NCBI RefSeq assembly: GCF_014770435.1
Contig: NZ_CP061739.1
Span: 1,426,001 to 1,490,000, forward strand
DNA length: 64,000 nucleotides
Source of the DNA: Psychrobacter sp. 28M-43
Lineage (GTDB): Bacteria; Pseudomonadota; Gammaproteobacteria; Pseudomonadales; Moraxellaceae
Direction: 5' to 3'
Below are positions 19,045-27,093 of the stretch, piece by piece. The notes beneath the pieces are model-generated. The model did no database searches and was not told where the DNA came from. It saw nothing but the letters and a program-made list of their open reading frames with translations. Numbering within the stretch: position 1 is the first letter of the stretch; every line of letters starts with the position of its first letter. Both the position numbers and the translations under genes were made by a program.

Positions 19045-20061
19045 CTAATGATTTCTGATTGGTTTGCCAAGCTCTATGGTCTCTTTAGTCTCGATGACAG
19101 TAGGATTTTTCGCTTCTTGACGCTTATCCCACCAAGCAAAGATATTGGCCAATATAGAGCCAGAAACAGAATGCCAAATACAAGCAACGGCGGCAGCGAT
19201 GGCGGACTCTGCATTTCCAGGGAAAAACTTAGTGCTTAAGCCCGTGGCCAACCCTGCATTTTGTACGCCAACCTCAATAGATATGGTGCGTTTTTTGGGT
19301 TTACTCATACCAAATAAGGCCCCTGAGTAGTAGCCCAATATATAGCCGACGATATTGTGTACCGCAATGGCCAAGATAACGACTAGCCCTGACTGCAAGA
19401 ACTGATCGCCAAATACAGCGGCAACGCCACCGACGATAGCGGCGAAAGCTAATACAGCCACACCTGGCATCACCGCACGTACATCATTAAACCAGTGTTT
19501 GTTTTGAAATAGTATGTTTAACATAGAGCCGATAGCGACTGGCAACAATGTCACTAATAGCATAAAGCGGAACATACCCCAGCCATCCATCTCTACAGAT
19601 TGACCAACCAAATAATTGAGCCAAAGTGGTGTCACTAACGGTGCAATGATGGTCGATACGGTGGTCATACCTACCGAAAACGCCACATCACCTTTGGCAA
19701 GGTAGCTCATAATGTTTGAAGACACACCGCCAGGACAAGTCCCAACCAATACTAGACCCAGTGTCAACCCAGGCGATAAGTCAAACAATCTAGCCACGCT
19801 AATCGCTAAAATCGGCATAATGGTATATTGGATAATTGAACCGATAAAAATATCAAGCGGGCGCTGGGCCAACACTTTATAGTCTTCTTTACCTAGTGTC
19901 ATACCCATTGCGAGCATAATGATACCTAGAACGATGACTTGGGTATCACCTGTCACCCAAGAAAAAGTCGCAGGCTCTATAAATGTCACTGCAGCTGCTA
20001 AAATAATAACCAATGCCGTAAATCGACTTAACTGCTGACTTATCATCCTCAAAAACTGCAT
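19045..20061 (-). CDS. Bile acid:sodium symporter (BASS) family transporter
   Basis: A 338-residue membrane protein with about nine to ten hydrophobic segments. Motifs are LVGTCPGGVSSNIMSYLAKGDV and EVGVQNAGLATGLSTKFFPG, the same family as the symporter in the operon opposite but clearly a diverged subfamily (longer, with different N-terminus). AGAAGGATT precedes the ATG. It converges on the monooxygenase-SDR operon, so the locus has two BASS transporters; one may import the substrate and the other move a product, which is inference from position. Confidence 0.9.
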   Translation of the reverse strand: MQFLRMISQQLSRFTALVIILAAAVTFIEPATFSWVTGDTQVIVLGIIMLAMGMTLGKEDYKVLAQRPLDIFIGSIIQYTIMPILAISVARLFDLSPGLTLGLVLVGTCPGGVSSNIMSYLAKGDVAFSVGMTTVSTIIAPLVTPLWLNYLVGQSVEMDGWGMFRFMLLVTLLPVAIGSMLNILFQNKHWFNDVRAVMPGVAVLAFAAIVGGVAAVFGDQFLQSGLVVILAIAVHNIVGYILGYYSGALFGMSKPKKRTISIEVGVQNAGLATGLSTKFFPGNAESAIAAAVACIWHSVSGSILANIFAWWDKRQEAKNPTVIETKETIELGKPIRNH

Positions 20062-20226
20062 TTCTCAAATCCTTCTAAGTCCGGAAAATAGTCAAGTATA
20101 AGTTCAAAATCACTGTATTTCCAATGGGTTTGGGCAGTTTTTAGCCAACAATAAGTTGCTATTATGACAACTTTAACTATGATTATATTTTTGAAATTTT
20201 TATCTAACAGTCAAATGAGGTACTAG

Positions 20227-21825
20227 GTGTTGCAAACTCCATCAAATTTAAATCGATTCAAACACCTAGGTCTTGCGTTATCGATATTTTATTTGCTTTA
20301 TAATTTGACGACTGTTTATAGCGTATCTTTGTACACACTCTACCCATCGCAAATTCATAATCTAGCCACGCCATTTGATAGCATGATTCCTTTCATTCCC
20401 GCTATGATTGTTCCTTATAGCTGGTCGTTGGTTTTATTTGTTATTAGCTTCTTTTTAGTACGTACGTCTATACAGTTATCTTTACTGTCCTATCGTCTAA
20501 TTTTGGCGACCGTTTTTGCCTGTTTAATTTTCTATTTTTATCCCGCTCGTTTCTCATTCAGTCGGCCAATACCTAATGATTGGACGCAATTTGGCTATCA
20601 GTTTTTACAGTTGGTGGACAAACCATTCAATCAGCTGCCATCATTGCATATCAGCTATGCCATCTTGCTTGGCGTATCCTTATGGGGTGTCTTCGAGTCT
20701 AAAAAGAGATGGATTTCAGCGGCTTATCGATTGTTGCTGACTAGCATATGTACATTGGTTGCCCTGTCGACAGTGTTGACGTATCAACATCATTTGTTAG
20801 ATATGTTCGGCGGAGCAGTATTGGCAGTGTTGGTGTTTATACTCTCAAATCGAATCCGAAATGCACTGGTAATCAAGCATCTGACACTGGGAGTAATAGG
20901 ATTCTTATTGATAGCGATAGCAGGGTTTTACTTTGCTAATATGAGCATGATAGCGTCTGAAATTGTAGAAGATTTAGCCATTATTATTGCTTCATATTGG
21001 TTGATCAGTTTTACGATGTTGGCTTGTGCCTATCAACAGGACAAGCCAATACGGGATACACGCTGGTTTCAAAAATCCAGTAACGGTCGACTCACGGTAT
21101 ATACTTGGATTAAGTTTGCGCCAATCATTATTATTTATAATGGCATGTCGTTTTTTGGACAGTGGTATTTTAAAGTTTTCTCGAAAGGCCAAAAATATCT
21201 ATCCACGCCATATGCTATTAATGACAAGGTCAATGTTGTCGCTTCAGCTAGATTAATGCAGACGGATCTAAGTAGTCATTTAACGTATTGGTTGTTTGGC
21301 TACGATTTACTAGAACGGTCGATTATGCCAGAAAAACTACCGTACTCAGTTCACTATCAGATTATTGTTGTTGATTTAGCTGCTGAGATATCTAGCCACA
21401 CCCATAATCTTGAAATAGCCGCTAACGGCATTATGAATACGCCTGTCCATTATTTATATTTACCTTTGTTGGATTTGCAGCCATTAAATGACGTATTGCT
21501 TGAAGACTATATTGATCTATTTCAACAAATTGAAGCGTTGATACAATCGGCAGAGACACAAGCGATAACCGCTAATAATGAGAGTTGGGTAGAGGGTAGT
21601 CAGGTAAAGGGTAGCCTCATCACACTTATCAATTTCCATTGCGTGATGGGTCTGTCGCGTAGCATCGGTGTACAGGTTCTATATTTATTATATTGTGGTA
21701 CGCTAACTGTCTATAACTATCAATCGTGGATTGAGCAGCATTATCCGCACGCGCACCTGAAAGATGCTTATTTGCCAAAGTCATTAGTAGAAACTATGGC
21801 CAATTATAAGTCTGTCACCTATTAA
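20227..21825 (+). CDS. PAP2 phosphatase fused to a dual-specificity phosphatase-like domain (YnbD-like)
   Basis: A 532-residue inner-membrane protein. Residues about 1-235 are helical with PAP2 motifs: ARFSFSRP (about 107-114), PSLH (138-141) and YQHHLLDMFGG (186-196, His188 and Asp192), so lipid-phosphate phosphatase or phosphotransferase activity is expected. After two more helices, the C-terminal domain (about 300-532) contains FHCVMGLSRS (His471, Cys472, Arg478), the HC-x5-R loop of protein tyrosine and dual-specificity phosphatases. This architecture matches E. coli YnbD, whose role is not established. The start is GTG at 20227 (GAGG 6 nt upstream) or TTG at 20230. No ynbABC-like phospholipid genes adjoin it. 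Confidence 0.82.
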   Translation: MLQTPSNLNRFKHLGLALSIFYLLYNLTTVYSVSLYTLYPSQIHNLATPFDSMIPFIPAMIVPYSWSLVLFVISFFLVRTSIQLSLLSYRLILATVFACLIFYFYPARFSFSRPIPNDWTQFGYQFLQLVDKPFNQLPSLHISYAILLGVSLWGVFESKKRWISAAYRLLLTSICTLVALSTVLTYQHHLLDMFGGAVLAVLVFILSNRIRNALVIKHLTLGVIGFLLIAIAGFYFANMSMIASEIVEDLAIIIASYWLISFTMLACAYQQDKPIRDTRWFQKSSNGRLTVYTWIKFAPIIIIYNGMSFFGQWYFKVFSKGQKYLSTPYAINDKVNVVASARLMQTDLSSHLTYWLFGYDLLERSIMPEKLPYSVHYQIIVVDLAAEISSHTHNLEIAANGIMNTPVHYLYLPLLDLQPLNDVLLEDYIDLFQQIEALIQSAETQAITANNESWVEGSQVKGSLITLINFHCVMGLSRSIGVQVLYLLYCGTLTVYNYQSWIEQHYPHAHLKDAYLPKSLVETMANYKSVTY

Positions 21826-21920
21826 ACAGCGCCTTAATAACTATCGATGTCAGTAGGTTTGCGTCTGCTAATTTTTCTTTTTACCTATTGCTTAATTCCT
21901 ATTCAACTATGGAGGAATCT

Positions 21921-22568
21921 ATGAACACCTCGTTGCCTCGCTTGTACTCTTTTCGTCGCTGTCCCTATGCAATGCGCGCTCGTCTCGGTCTAATATTCGC
22001 CGATTTACCAGTAGAGCTACGAGAAATCACGCTAAAGAATAAGCCAGAGCAGATGCTAGCGATTAGTCCAAAAGGCACGGTTCCTGTACTACAGCTTTCA
22101 GATGGATCCGTCATTGAAGAGAGTGCAGAGATCATGATGTGGGCGCTTGAGCAAAACGATCCTCAGGAACTGCTCAATGAAGAGGTCTCATCTGAGGCTA
22201 ATGCACTGATAGCACAAAACGACAATGAGTTTAAGCAGTGGCTCGATCGCTACAAATATGCCGATCGTCACCCTGAGATGACTCAAATAGAATATCGACA
22301 AAAAGGTGAAATTTTTCTGCAGGATTTAGAAGCGTTATTGACTAAGAATACGTATCTACTAGGCAATAGCGTGACGGTTGCTGATATCGGTATCATGCCG
22401 TTTGTTCGCCAGTTTGCCCATGTAGATCGTGATGTCTTTTATGAATTGCATTATCCCAAGCTACAGCTGTGGCTACAACATTGGTTGGAACACCCGTTAT
22501 TTGTACAAGCCATGACTAAGTTTCAGCCATGGCAGGAAGGCGATGAGGTAGTGGTGTTCCCTGCTTAA
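21921..22568 (+). CDS. Glutathione S-transferase family protein
   Basis: A 215-residue cytoplasmic protein. The N-terminal thioredoxin fold begins LPRLYSFRRCPYAMRARLGL, with Cys in the CPYA position where other members have Ser or Tyr. The glutathione-contact loop is SPKGTVPVLQLSDGSVIEES. The C-terminal helical domain runs from about residue 90. GGAGG sits 5 nt before the ATG at 21921, making this start firm over an earlier in-frame ATG at 21888. Substrate is unknown; the CPxA centre suggests a glutaredoxin-like or omega-type member. Confidence 0.9.
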   Translation: MNTSLPRLYSFRRCPYAMRARLGLIFADLPVELREITLKNKPEQMLAISPKGTVPVLQLSDGSVIEESAEIMMWALEQNDPQELLNEEVSSEANALIAQNDNEFKQWLDRYKYADRHPEMTQIEYRQKGEIFLQDLEALLTKNTYLLGNSVTVADIGIMPFVRQFAHVDRDVFYELHYPKLQLWLQHWLEHPLFVQAMTKFQPWQEGDEVVVFPA

Positions 22569-22615
22569 TATAGCGGGTTCTATATAAGCTGTATAGAGTA
22601 TCGGTCTTGCTTGGT

Positions 22616-22915
22616 CTATCTTGATTTTACAACGACCACTTTTTGTGCTGGATGTTTATCTTTAACGACGATTACTTTTTTGGCTTTAGGTTTTGCTTTC
22701 GCTACGATAACTTGCTTGGCCTTAGGTTTTGCTTTAACCACGACAACTTGTTTCGCTTTGGGCTTTGCTTTAACGACGACAGCTTGTTTTGTCTGATGTT
22801 TGTCTTTGACCACGACAACTTGTTGGGCAGCATTTGCTGGACCGATCATAGCAAAACAAGTAGATACAGCCAATAGTGAGCTGATAGCGATTTTTTTCAT
22901 GTTGAAGTTTTTCAT
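22616..22915 (-). CDS. Small secreted Lys/Val/Ala repeat protein
   Basis: A 99-residue protein with a clear Sec signal peptide (MKNFNMKKIAISSLLAVSTC, cleavage near ANAA, residues 27-30). The mature part is almost wholly a 12-residue repeat, about 5.7 units from residue 32, of the form QVVVVKAKPKAK. The outer units read KDKHQTK and KDKHPAQ. Alternating VVVV strands and Lys/Pro turns give a very basic periplasmic or surface protein. AAGGACC precedes the ATG. I recognise no family; binding to anionic lipid, cell wall or nucleic acid is a guess from charge alone. Confidence 0.75.
   Translation of the reverse strand: MKNFNMKKIAISSLLAVSTCFAMIGPANAAQQVVVVKDKHQTKQAVVVKAKPKAKQVVVVKAKPKAKQVIVAKAKPKAKKVIVVKDKHPAQKVVVVKSR
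22672..22822. repeat. 36-bp coding tandem repeat
   Basis: The DNA behind the Lys/Val repeat protein consists of near-identical 36-bp units. The three central units differ at only a few positions, indicating recent duplication. Confidence 0.8.
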
Positions 22916-23251
22916 AGTAAGGTCCTTTTAGGCTAATTATAAGTAAGCGTGCTTATTGAATGGTTAAAGGTATCTGAATTGAACGTCGTTCTATTGAATA
23001 AGTAGATAATAGCGAGTTATAGCGTTACGTACTTTTATGAAAGTTAAAGAAAGGTGACTTTTTCTAGCAGATACTGAACCATTAATACAATCTTAAGAGC
23101 TTTTTGCTAAGGGTCGGCAGACTAGCAACACTCTAGCTATGATACTTACTCAACTTCATCTGAAGTCGTAGCTATGTAGCTATAAAATGAGAGGAATAGT
23201 AGTTTTTGCGTGGACTTAAAAGGGTCTAAACGACTAAAAGTGATGAGACAT
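22916..23251. other. Spacer upstream of the repeat-protein gene with no recognised gene
   Basis: Apart from the presumed promoter of the reverse-strand repeat protein, I see no credible coding sequence or structured RNA here. Short direct repeats are present but weak. Confidence 0.5.
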
Positions 23252-23287
23252 AAAAAGGGGCGACTTAAGATAAGTCGCCCCTTTTTT
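23252..23287. terminator. Bidirectional intrinsic terminator downstream of the first TRAP binding protein gene
   Basis: AAAAAGGGGCGACTTA pairs with TAAGTCGCCCCTTTTT around a 3-nt loop. It lies about 175 bp past the dctP stop and works as a rho-independent hairpin on either strand. The stretch up to 23461 holds nothing else I can name. Confidence 0.88.
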
Positions 23288-23461
23288 AGTAGGTATATTA
23301 GATGCACTAGTGATTAAGAAAGTTTAGTCGTTTCTCAATGAACCAGACTGTTATCAATTCAATATTCATCAAGATCATTGGCTAAGGTAAACAGCACTCC
23401 CCATTTTATAGCGGCTTTCACGATTTACTCTACCAAATGATTAGTAAATGAGTAGTGTCGT

Positions 23462-24508
23462 TTAAACCTTACAAGCCGCACTCGCTTCTTTGGCTTTTTC
23501 ATAGACAGCTTGAGGGTCTAGACCTAATGCTGCGACATCGTTTAGGTATTTTTTAGTACCCGCTTCTAATGGGCCTTTCCACTGTGGGTCATTTAATGGA
23601 TCAGGAATGTCTATCATAGTGTCGCCTTTTGCCTTGGCTTCAGCCATGAATTTTGCGTCCTCTGCATCAAAGACTTTACCTGCCATCGCAGCCATGGCTT
23701 TGCCAGAATTATCATCAATGACCTTTTTGAGATCGTCAGGCAGGCTCTCGTACTTATCTTTATTCATGGTGACCATGATGGCAGAGCTATAAAAAGGAAT
23801 GTTGGTATGAGTATTGGTCAGCTCAATCAGTCTAAAAGAACCTGTCGCATCCCACGGTAGACTTAATCCATCCAAAACACCACGTTGAAGAGACGTATAG
23901 ATATCAGTGGCAGGTAGACCTACTGGTGTACCGCCTGCAGATTCAATAATATCTCCAGCAATCGCTGATGGGCGACGCATACGCAGCCCTTTTAGGTCAT
24001 CTGGTGTACGGATGGCTTTATCAATAGTATGCATCCCACCAGGGCCCGTACCCATCATAAATAGCAGGTGAGTGTCTTCGTATTCACTCGATATCACCCC
24101 ATCATCATATAGAGTCTGTAGCATACAGTTCATCTGAGTCGCTGAGTTAGAAAGGCCTGGCAGTTCTGCCACTTGGGTCAAGGGAAAGCGGCCATTGGTA
24201 TAGCCTTGTAGCTGAGAGCCTATATCGACGGTGCCTTTGGCAGTTGCATCGTAAGTAGCATCAGGTTTGCTAAGAGTTGCTGAAGGATATATTTCAACTT
24301 TAATACGGCCTTCAGATTCCTCTTCGACTTTTTTGGCCCAAGGCTCAAAGATTTCCGAATGAGTGGCTGCCGTTGCTGGCCAAAAATGTGAAAAACGTAA
24401 CGTGGTGACTTCTTCAGTACTCGCCGTTGCGGCTTCGTTCGACTGCGAGCAGCCAGTCAATCCAATCATAGCGGCTAGCGTCAAACTGAGGGGCAGTATC
24501 TTTCGCAT
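23462..24508 (-). CDS. TRAP transporter solute-binding protein (DctP family), lipoprotein
   Basis: A 348-residue periplasmic binding protein with a lipoprotein signal (IGLTGC lipobox, Cys20). The DctP fold is recognisable by RFSHFWPATAATHSEIFEPW, LKGLRMRRPSAIAGDIIESAG and DIYTSLQRGVLDGLSLPWDA, where the Arg of the RRPS segment would pair with a carboxylate ligand. AAGGA lies 7 nt before the ATG at 24508 and only 4 nt before an adjacent ATG at 24511. It has no membrane subunits beside it; the nearest dctQM pair is 10 kb away after pcaJ. Its promoter carries the same operator as pcaF, so it probably brings an aromatic or hydroaromatic acid into the pca pathway. A second copy lies at 42875. Confidence 0.92.
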   Translation of the reverse strand: MRKILPLSLTLAAMIGLTGCSQSNEAATASTEEVTTLRFSHFWPATAATHSEIFEPWAKKVEEESEGRIKVEIYPSATLSKPDATYDATAKGTVDIGSQLQGYTNGRFPLTQVAELPGLSNSATQMNCMLQTLYDDGVISSEYEDTHLLFMMGTGPGGMHTIDKAIRTPDDLKGLRMRRPSAIAGDIIESAGGTPVGLPATDIYTSLQRGVLDGLSLPWDATGSFRLIELTNTHTNIPFYSSAIMVTMNKDKYESLPDDLKKVIDDNSGKAMAAMAGKVFDAEDAKFMAEAKAKGDTMIDIPDPLNDPQWKGPLEAGTKKYLNDVAALGLDPQAVYEKAKEASAACKV

Positions 24509-24529
24509 CATAAAATCCTTTTTCGATGT

Positions 24530-24569
24530 TTTGTTCTAAATAAGAACTCTTGTTCGTATAGTGAATTAA
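24530..24569 (-). promoter_or_regulatory. Pca-type operator upstream of dctP
   Basis: On the reverse strand this begins TTAATTCACTATACGAACAA and continues with an inverted repeat GTTCT-N5-AGAAC. It matches 36 of 40 positions of the operator before pcaF. It lies immediately downstream of the -10 box, a position expected for repression. Binding by the neighbouring IclR regulator is inferred. Confidence 0.75.
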
Positions 24570-24597
24570 AAATACCTTGTTTTTACTTTTCTGTCAA
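24569..24597 (-). promoter_or_regulatory. Sigma-70 promoter of dctP
   Basis: On the reverse strand TTGACA (24597-24592) is followed after 17 nt by TATTTT (24574-24569). The operator starts at the end of the -10 box. Confidence 0.6.
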
Positions 24598-24603
24598 TCT
24601 GCT

Positions 24604-25968
24604 TTATTGCTTGTAGAACCCAATTCCTGAAGTGATATCCTCAATAGCTTGTAATATGGTTTGACATTGTCTTTGCGCTGCACCGCAGTAGGTCAAAGGC
24701 GATAAAACTGTTTTAAGCTCATCATGATTGCTCAAACCTATAGATTGCTCTGATAGCAAAGCCAAAAAGGTAGTTGTAAACCCTTGATGCTGATTGTGGG
24801 CTTGTTGGCTCGCTTGATTAATCAACGGATAGATTTTGTCTTTGTCTGCCTCAAAATGTTTTTCTAGGCCTTTGATTAAATAGGCATCGCTATTTAAATC
24901 AAGGTTGGCCGCCATACGCTCAGGATAGACTTGCAGTCCTTGCAATAGTGTCTTCAAATACGATACAGCACCTGCCATCAAAGCTGTGCCCTCAGTCAAA
25001 GGAACCCAGCTAGCATGCCACTGTCCTAATGCGCGCTCAAAAGGCTGGGCTGTGCTATTGCTAATCACACTCATATGTCCATGCATTCGCAATGTGGCGG
25101 TTTTAATCAAAGCGCATAGTACAGGGTTGCGCTTGTGCGGCATCGATGAGGAGCCGCCCATTCCCTCGATGGACGGTTCAGCAACTTCACCCAGCTCAGA
25201 TTGAGACATCAGAGCAATGTCCTCGACGATATTTTCTATTGCCCCAGCACAGGCATCTAATGTAGAAGCAATGGCATAAATAGGTTGCCTGTTGGTGTGC
25301 CAAGGAAGTAGAGGAGTTGATAAACCCAGCGACTCCGCTACCTGCTGCGGCAGATTATGATGTTCGTTTTCTTCATTACTTACACCAACAGGACCGCCCC
25401 ATTGTAAGTAAAATCCTGACTGCTCTAATTGTGCTAATTTAGGTATGATGGTTATCAATGAAGATGCCCATTGGGATACTTTGGTGCCAAAGGTGATAGG
25501 TAGCGCCTGTTGCATTAGCGTTCTACCTGCCATAGGCGTTGTACGATATTTTTGAATTAGTACCTCGCAAGCTCTTAGCACCTCAATCAAATCTTGATAA
25601 ATGCGTTTAAATGACGGTTTGAGCATCATCATCATCGAGGTATCAATCACATCCTGACTGGTCAGTGTTTGATGAAAGAACGGTTTTATATCGGCTGGGA
25701 GTAAAGACTTTGCTTGTGCCACAAAAGGAATAGCCGCGTTACCGCCCAGATATGTTTGTTTTCCAATAGCGTCAATATCAAACAATTCTAAGGCTAACGC
25801 TTGCCGGGATTGTTGAAAGATGTTTTTTGGGATAAGCTGATTTTTTTCTCGAACTTCTAGCACGGTTAACTCAAAATCTAACATGGCTTGAACGAAAGCC
25901 CGATCAGAAAACGAATTGGCAACGTCAGAATGTACAAAAGGCTGATTGATTAATCGATTGATTTTCAT
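24604..25968 (-). CDS. pcaB: 3-carboxy-cis,cis-muconate cycloisomerase
   Basis: This enzyme lactonises 3-carboxymuconate, the ring-cleavage product of protocatechuate, to 4-carboxymuconolactone. The 454-residue protein belongs to the fumarase/aspartase superfamily; the signature GSSSMPHKRNP is at about 272-282, and the other conserved regions TLTSQDVIDTS and GRTLMQQALPIT are present. AGGGA precedes the ATG. It is divergent from the IclR regulator gene with only 39 bp between the starts, and is separated from the other pca genes, which lie beyond that regulator on the opposite strand. Confidence 0.95.
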   Translation of the reverse strand: MKINRLINQPFVHSDVANSFSDRAFVQAMLDFELTVLEVREKNQLIPKNIFQQSRQALALELFDIDAIGKQTYLGGNAAIPFVAQAKSLLPADIKPFFHQTLTSQDVIDTSMMMMLKPSFKRIYQDLIEVLRACEVLIQKYRTTPMAGRTLMQQALPITFGTKVSQWASSLITIIPKLAQLEQSGFYLQWGGPVGVSNEENEHHNLPQQVAESLGLSTPLLPWHTNRQPIYAIASTLDACAGAIENIVEDIALMSQSELGEVAEPSIEGMGGSSSMPHKRNPVLCALIKTATLRMHGHMSVISNSTAQPFERALGQWHASWVPLTEGTALMAGAVSYLKTLLQGLQVYPERMAANLDLNSDAYLIKGLEKHFEADKDKIYPLINQASQQAHNQHQGFTTTFLALLSEQSIGLSNHDELKTVLSPLTYCGAAQRQCQTILQAIEDITSGIGFYKQ

Positions 25969-26007
25969 TTAGAATCCCTAACTTTGGTAAGTATAAATAA
26001 TATATCT

Positions 26008-26790
26008 ATGAAACAAGACAAGAAAATACCCTTCGACAGTCCAGATTTTGTGGCTTCGCTTGCAGGCGGTCTGAGCGTGCTGCGTGCTTTTGATGACAAT
26101 CATTCTACTATGACGTTGAGCGAAGTGGCTGAATGTACTGATATGGACAGAGCAAAGGCACGGCGTTATCTGTTGACGCTGCACGCTTTAGGGTATGTTC
26201 ACAAAGACAAGCGTCAATTTAAGCTATCTCCCAAAACATTGAGTATTGGATCTAGTTATTTAAGTAGTGCGCATCATCACGATATTGTGCAGTTCTACCT
26301 GGAGCGAGTGACCGAGCAAACGGGCGAGTCTTGTTCATTTGCCGTACTGGATGACGATGAAGTAGTGTATATCGCCAGATCTGCTGCCAAGCATCGTCTA
26401 CTATCGATTACATTATCCATCGGTACCAGATTGCCTGTCGCTTATACCTCTATGGGCCGTGCTATTTTGGCAAATCTACCCAAAGATGAGCGCGAAGAGT
26501 ACGTTAATAAAATTGAGCTGGCTGCACATACCCCTTTTAGTATCACGGATCGTAAACAGTTTAAAAAAATGCTAAGCGATGCTCATGACGACCAATATGT
26601 GGTTGTCGATCAAGAGCTAGACACAGGTCTGCGATCATTAGCGTTACCTGTTTATAAGTCGAATAATGAATTAATCGGTGCAATTAACATCAGCACAAAT
26701 GCAATGCGTGTATCGAAAGAAGTGCTCATCGAAGAGTTTTTGCCCATATTGCGTGATTGCGCTGAAAAAATCCAAACTTATTATATTTAA
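26008..26790 (+). CDS. IclR-family regulator of protocatechuate genes (PcaU/PcaR-like)
   Basis: A 260-residue regulator. A winged helix-turn-helix covers about residues 15-80 (FVASLAGGLSVLRAFDD, then MTLSEVAECTDMDRAKARRY) and an IclR effector domain follows (TGESCSFAVLDDDEVVYIAR, SMGRAILANLP). The sequence and its place between pcaB and pcaF fit the PcaU/PcaR/PobR group that responds to protocatechuate, beta-ketoadipate or 4-hydroxybenzoate. I start at the ATG at 26008; an in-frame TTG at 25984 has no better ribosome site. It is the likely binder of the shared operator at dctP and pcaF. Confidence 0.88.
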   Translation: MKQDKKIPFDSPDFVASLAGGLSVLRAFDDNHSTMTLSEVAECTDMDRAKARRYLLTLHALGYVHKDKRQFKLSPKTLSIGSSYLSSAHHHDIVQFYLERVTEQTGESCSFAVLDDDEVVYIARSAAKHRLLSITLSIGTRLPVAYTSMGRAILANLPKDEREEYVNKIELAAHTPFSITDRKQFKKMLSDAHDDQYVVVDQELDTGLRSLALPVYKSNNELIGAINISTNAMRVSKEVLIEEFLPILRDCAEKIQTYYI

Positions 26791-26844
26791 CACTATACGG
26801 CTCTATCGTATTTTATAAACCTAAAAAACTATTGTAGTCATAAT

Positions 26845-26887
26845 AAGGTTGCCGACACTTTTACATAGAGTGTTGGCAACCTTTTTT
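26845..26887 (+). terminator. Intrinsic terminator after the IclR regulator gene
   Basis: AAGGTTGCCGACACT pairs with AGTGTTGGCAACCTT (one G-T pair) and is followed by a T run. Between here and the pcaF promoter I see nothing else. Confidence 0.88.
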
Positions 26888-26992
26888 ATTTTATGGCTTT
26901 TATTTTCCTATCTTAATATTCATGCCAGTGGCTCTATGTTTTGCACAGCAGGCTCAGATATTGAAGCTTAAATATCGCAACAAGACAAACCA

Positions 26993-27019
26993 TTGACATC
27001 GGGATAAAAAAGGTATAAT
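26993..27019 (+). promoter_or_regulatory. Promoter of the pcaF operon
   Basis: Perfect hexamers TTGACA (26993-26998) and TATAAT (27014-27019) are separated by 15 nt, shorter than the ideal 17. The short spacing may weaken basal activity. AAGGTAT at the -10 is also found at the dctP promoter. Confidence 0.65.
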
Positions 27020-27060
27020 TTAATTCACTATACGAACAATAATTCTAATTAAGAACAAAT
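27020..27060 (+). promoter_or_regulatory. Pca-type operator upstream of pcaF
   Basis: The site begins TTAATTCACTATACGAACAA and continues TTCT-N5-AGAA then CAAA. It repeats the dctP operator with 36 of 40 identities and sits directly after the -10 box, over the expected transcription start. Confidence 0.78.
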
Positions 27061-27093
27061 ACAGTATATCATTAAATAATCTAGGAGCAAGAT

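Noticed and set aside
22611..22876. Forward-strand frames opposite the Lys/Val repeat protein
   Set aside because: Their Phe/Leu/Asp repeats are only the complement of the 36-bp coding repeat; the reverse frame has the signal peptide and ribosome site.
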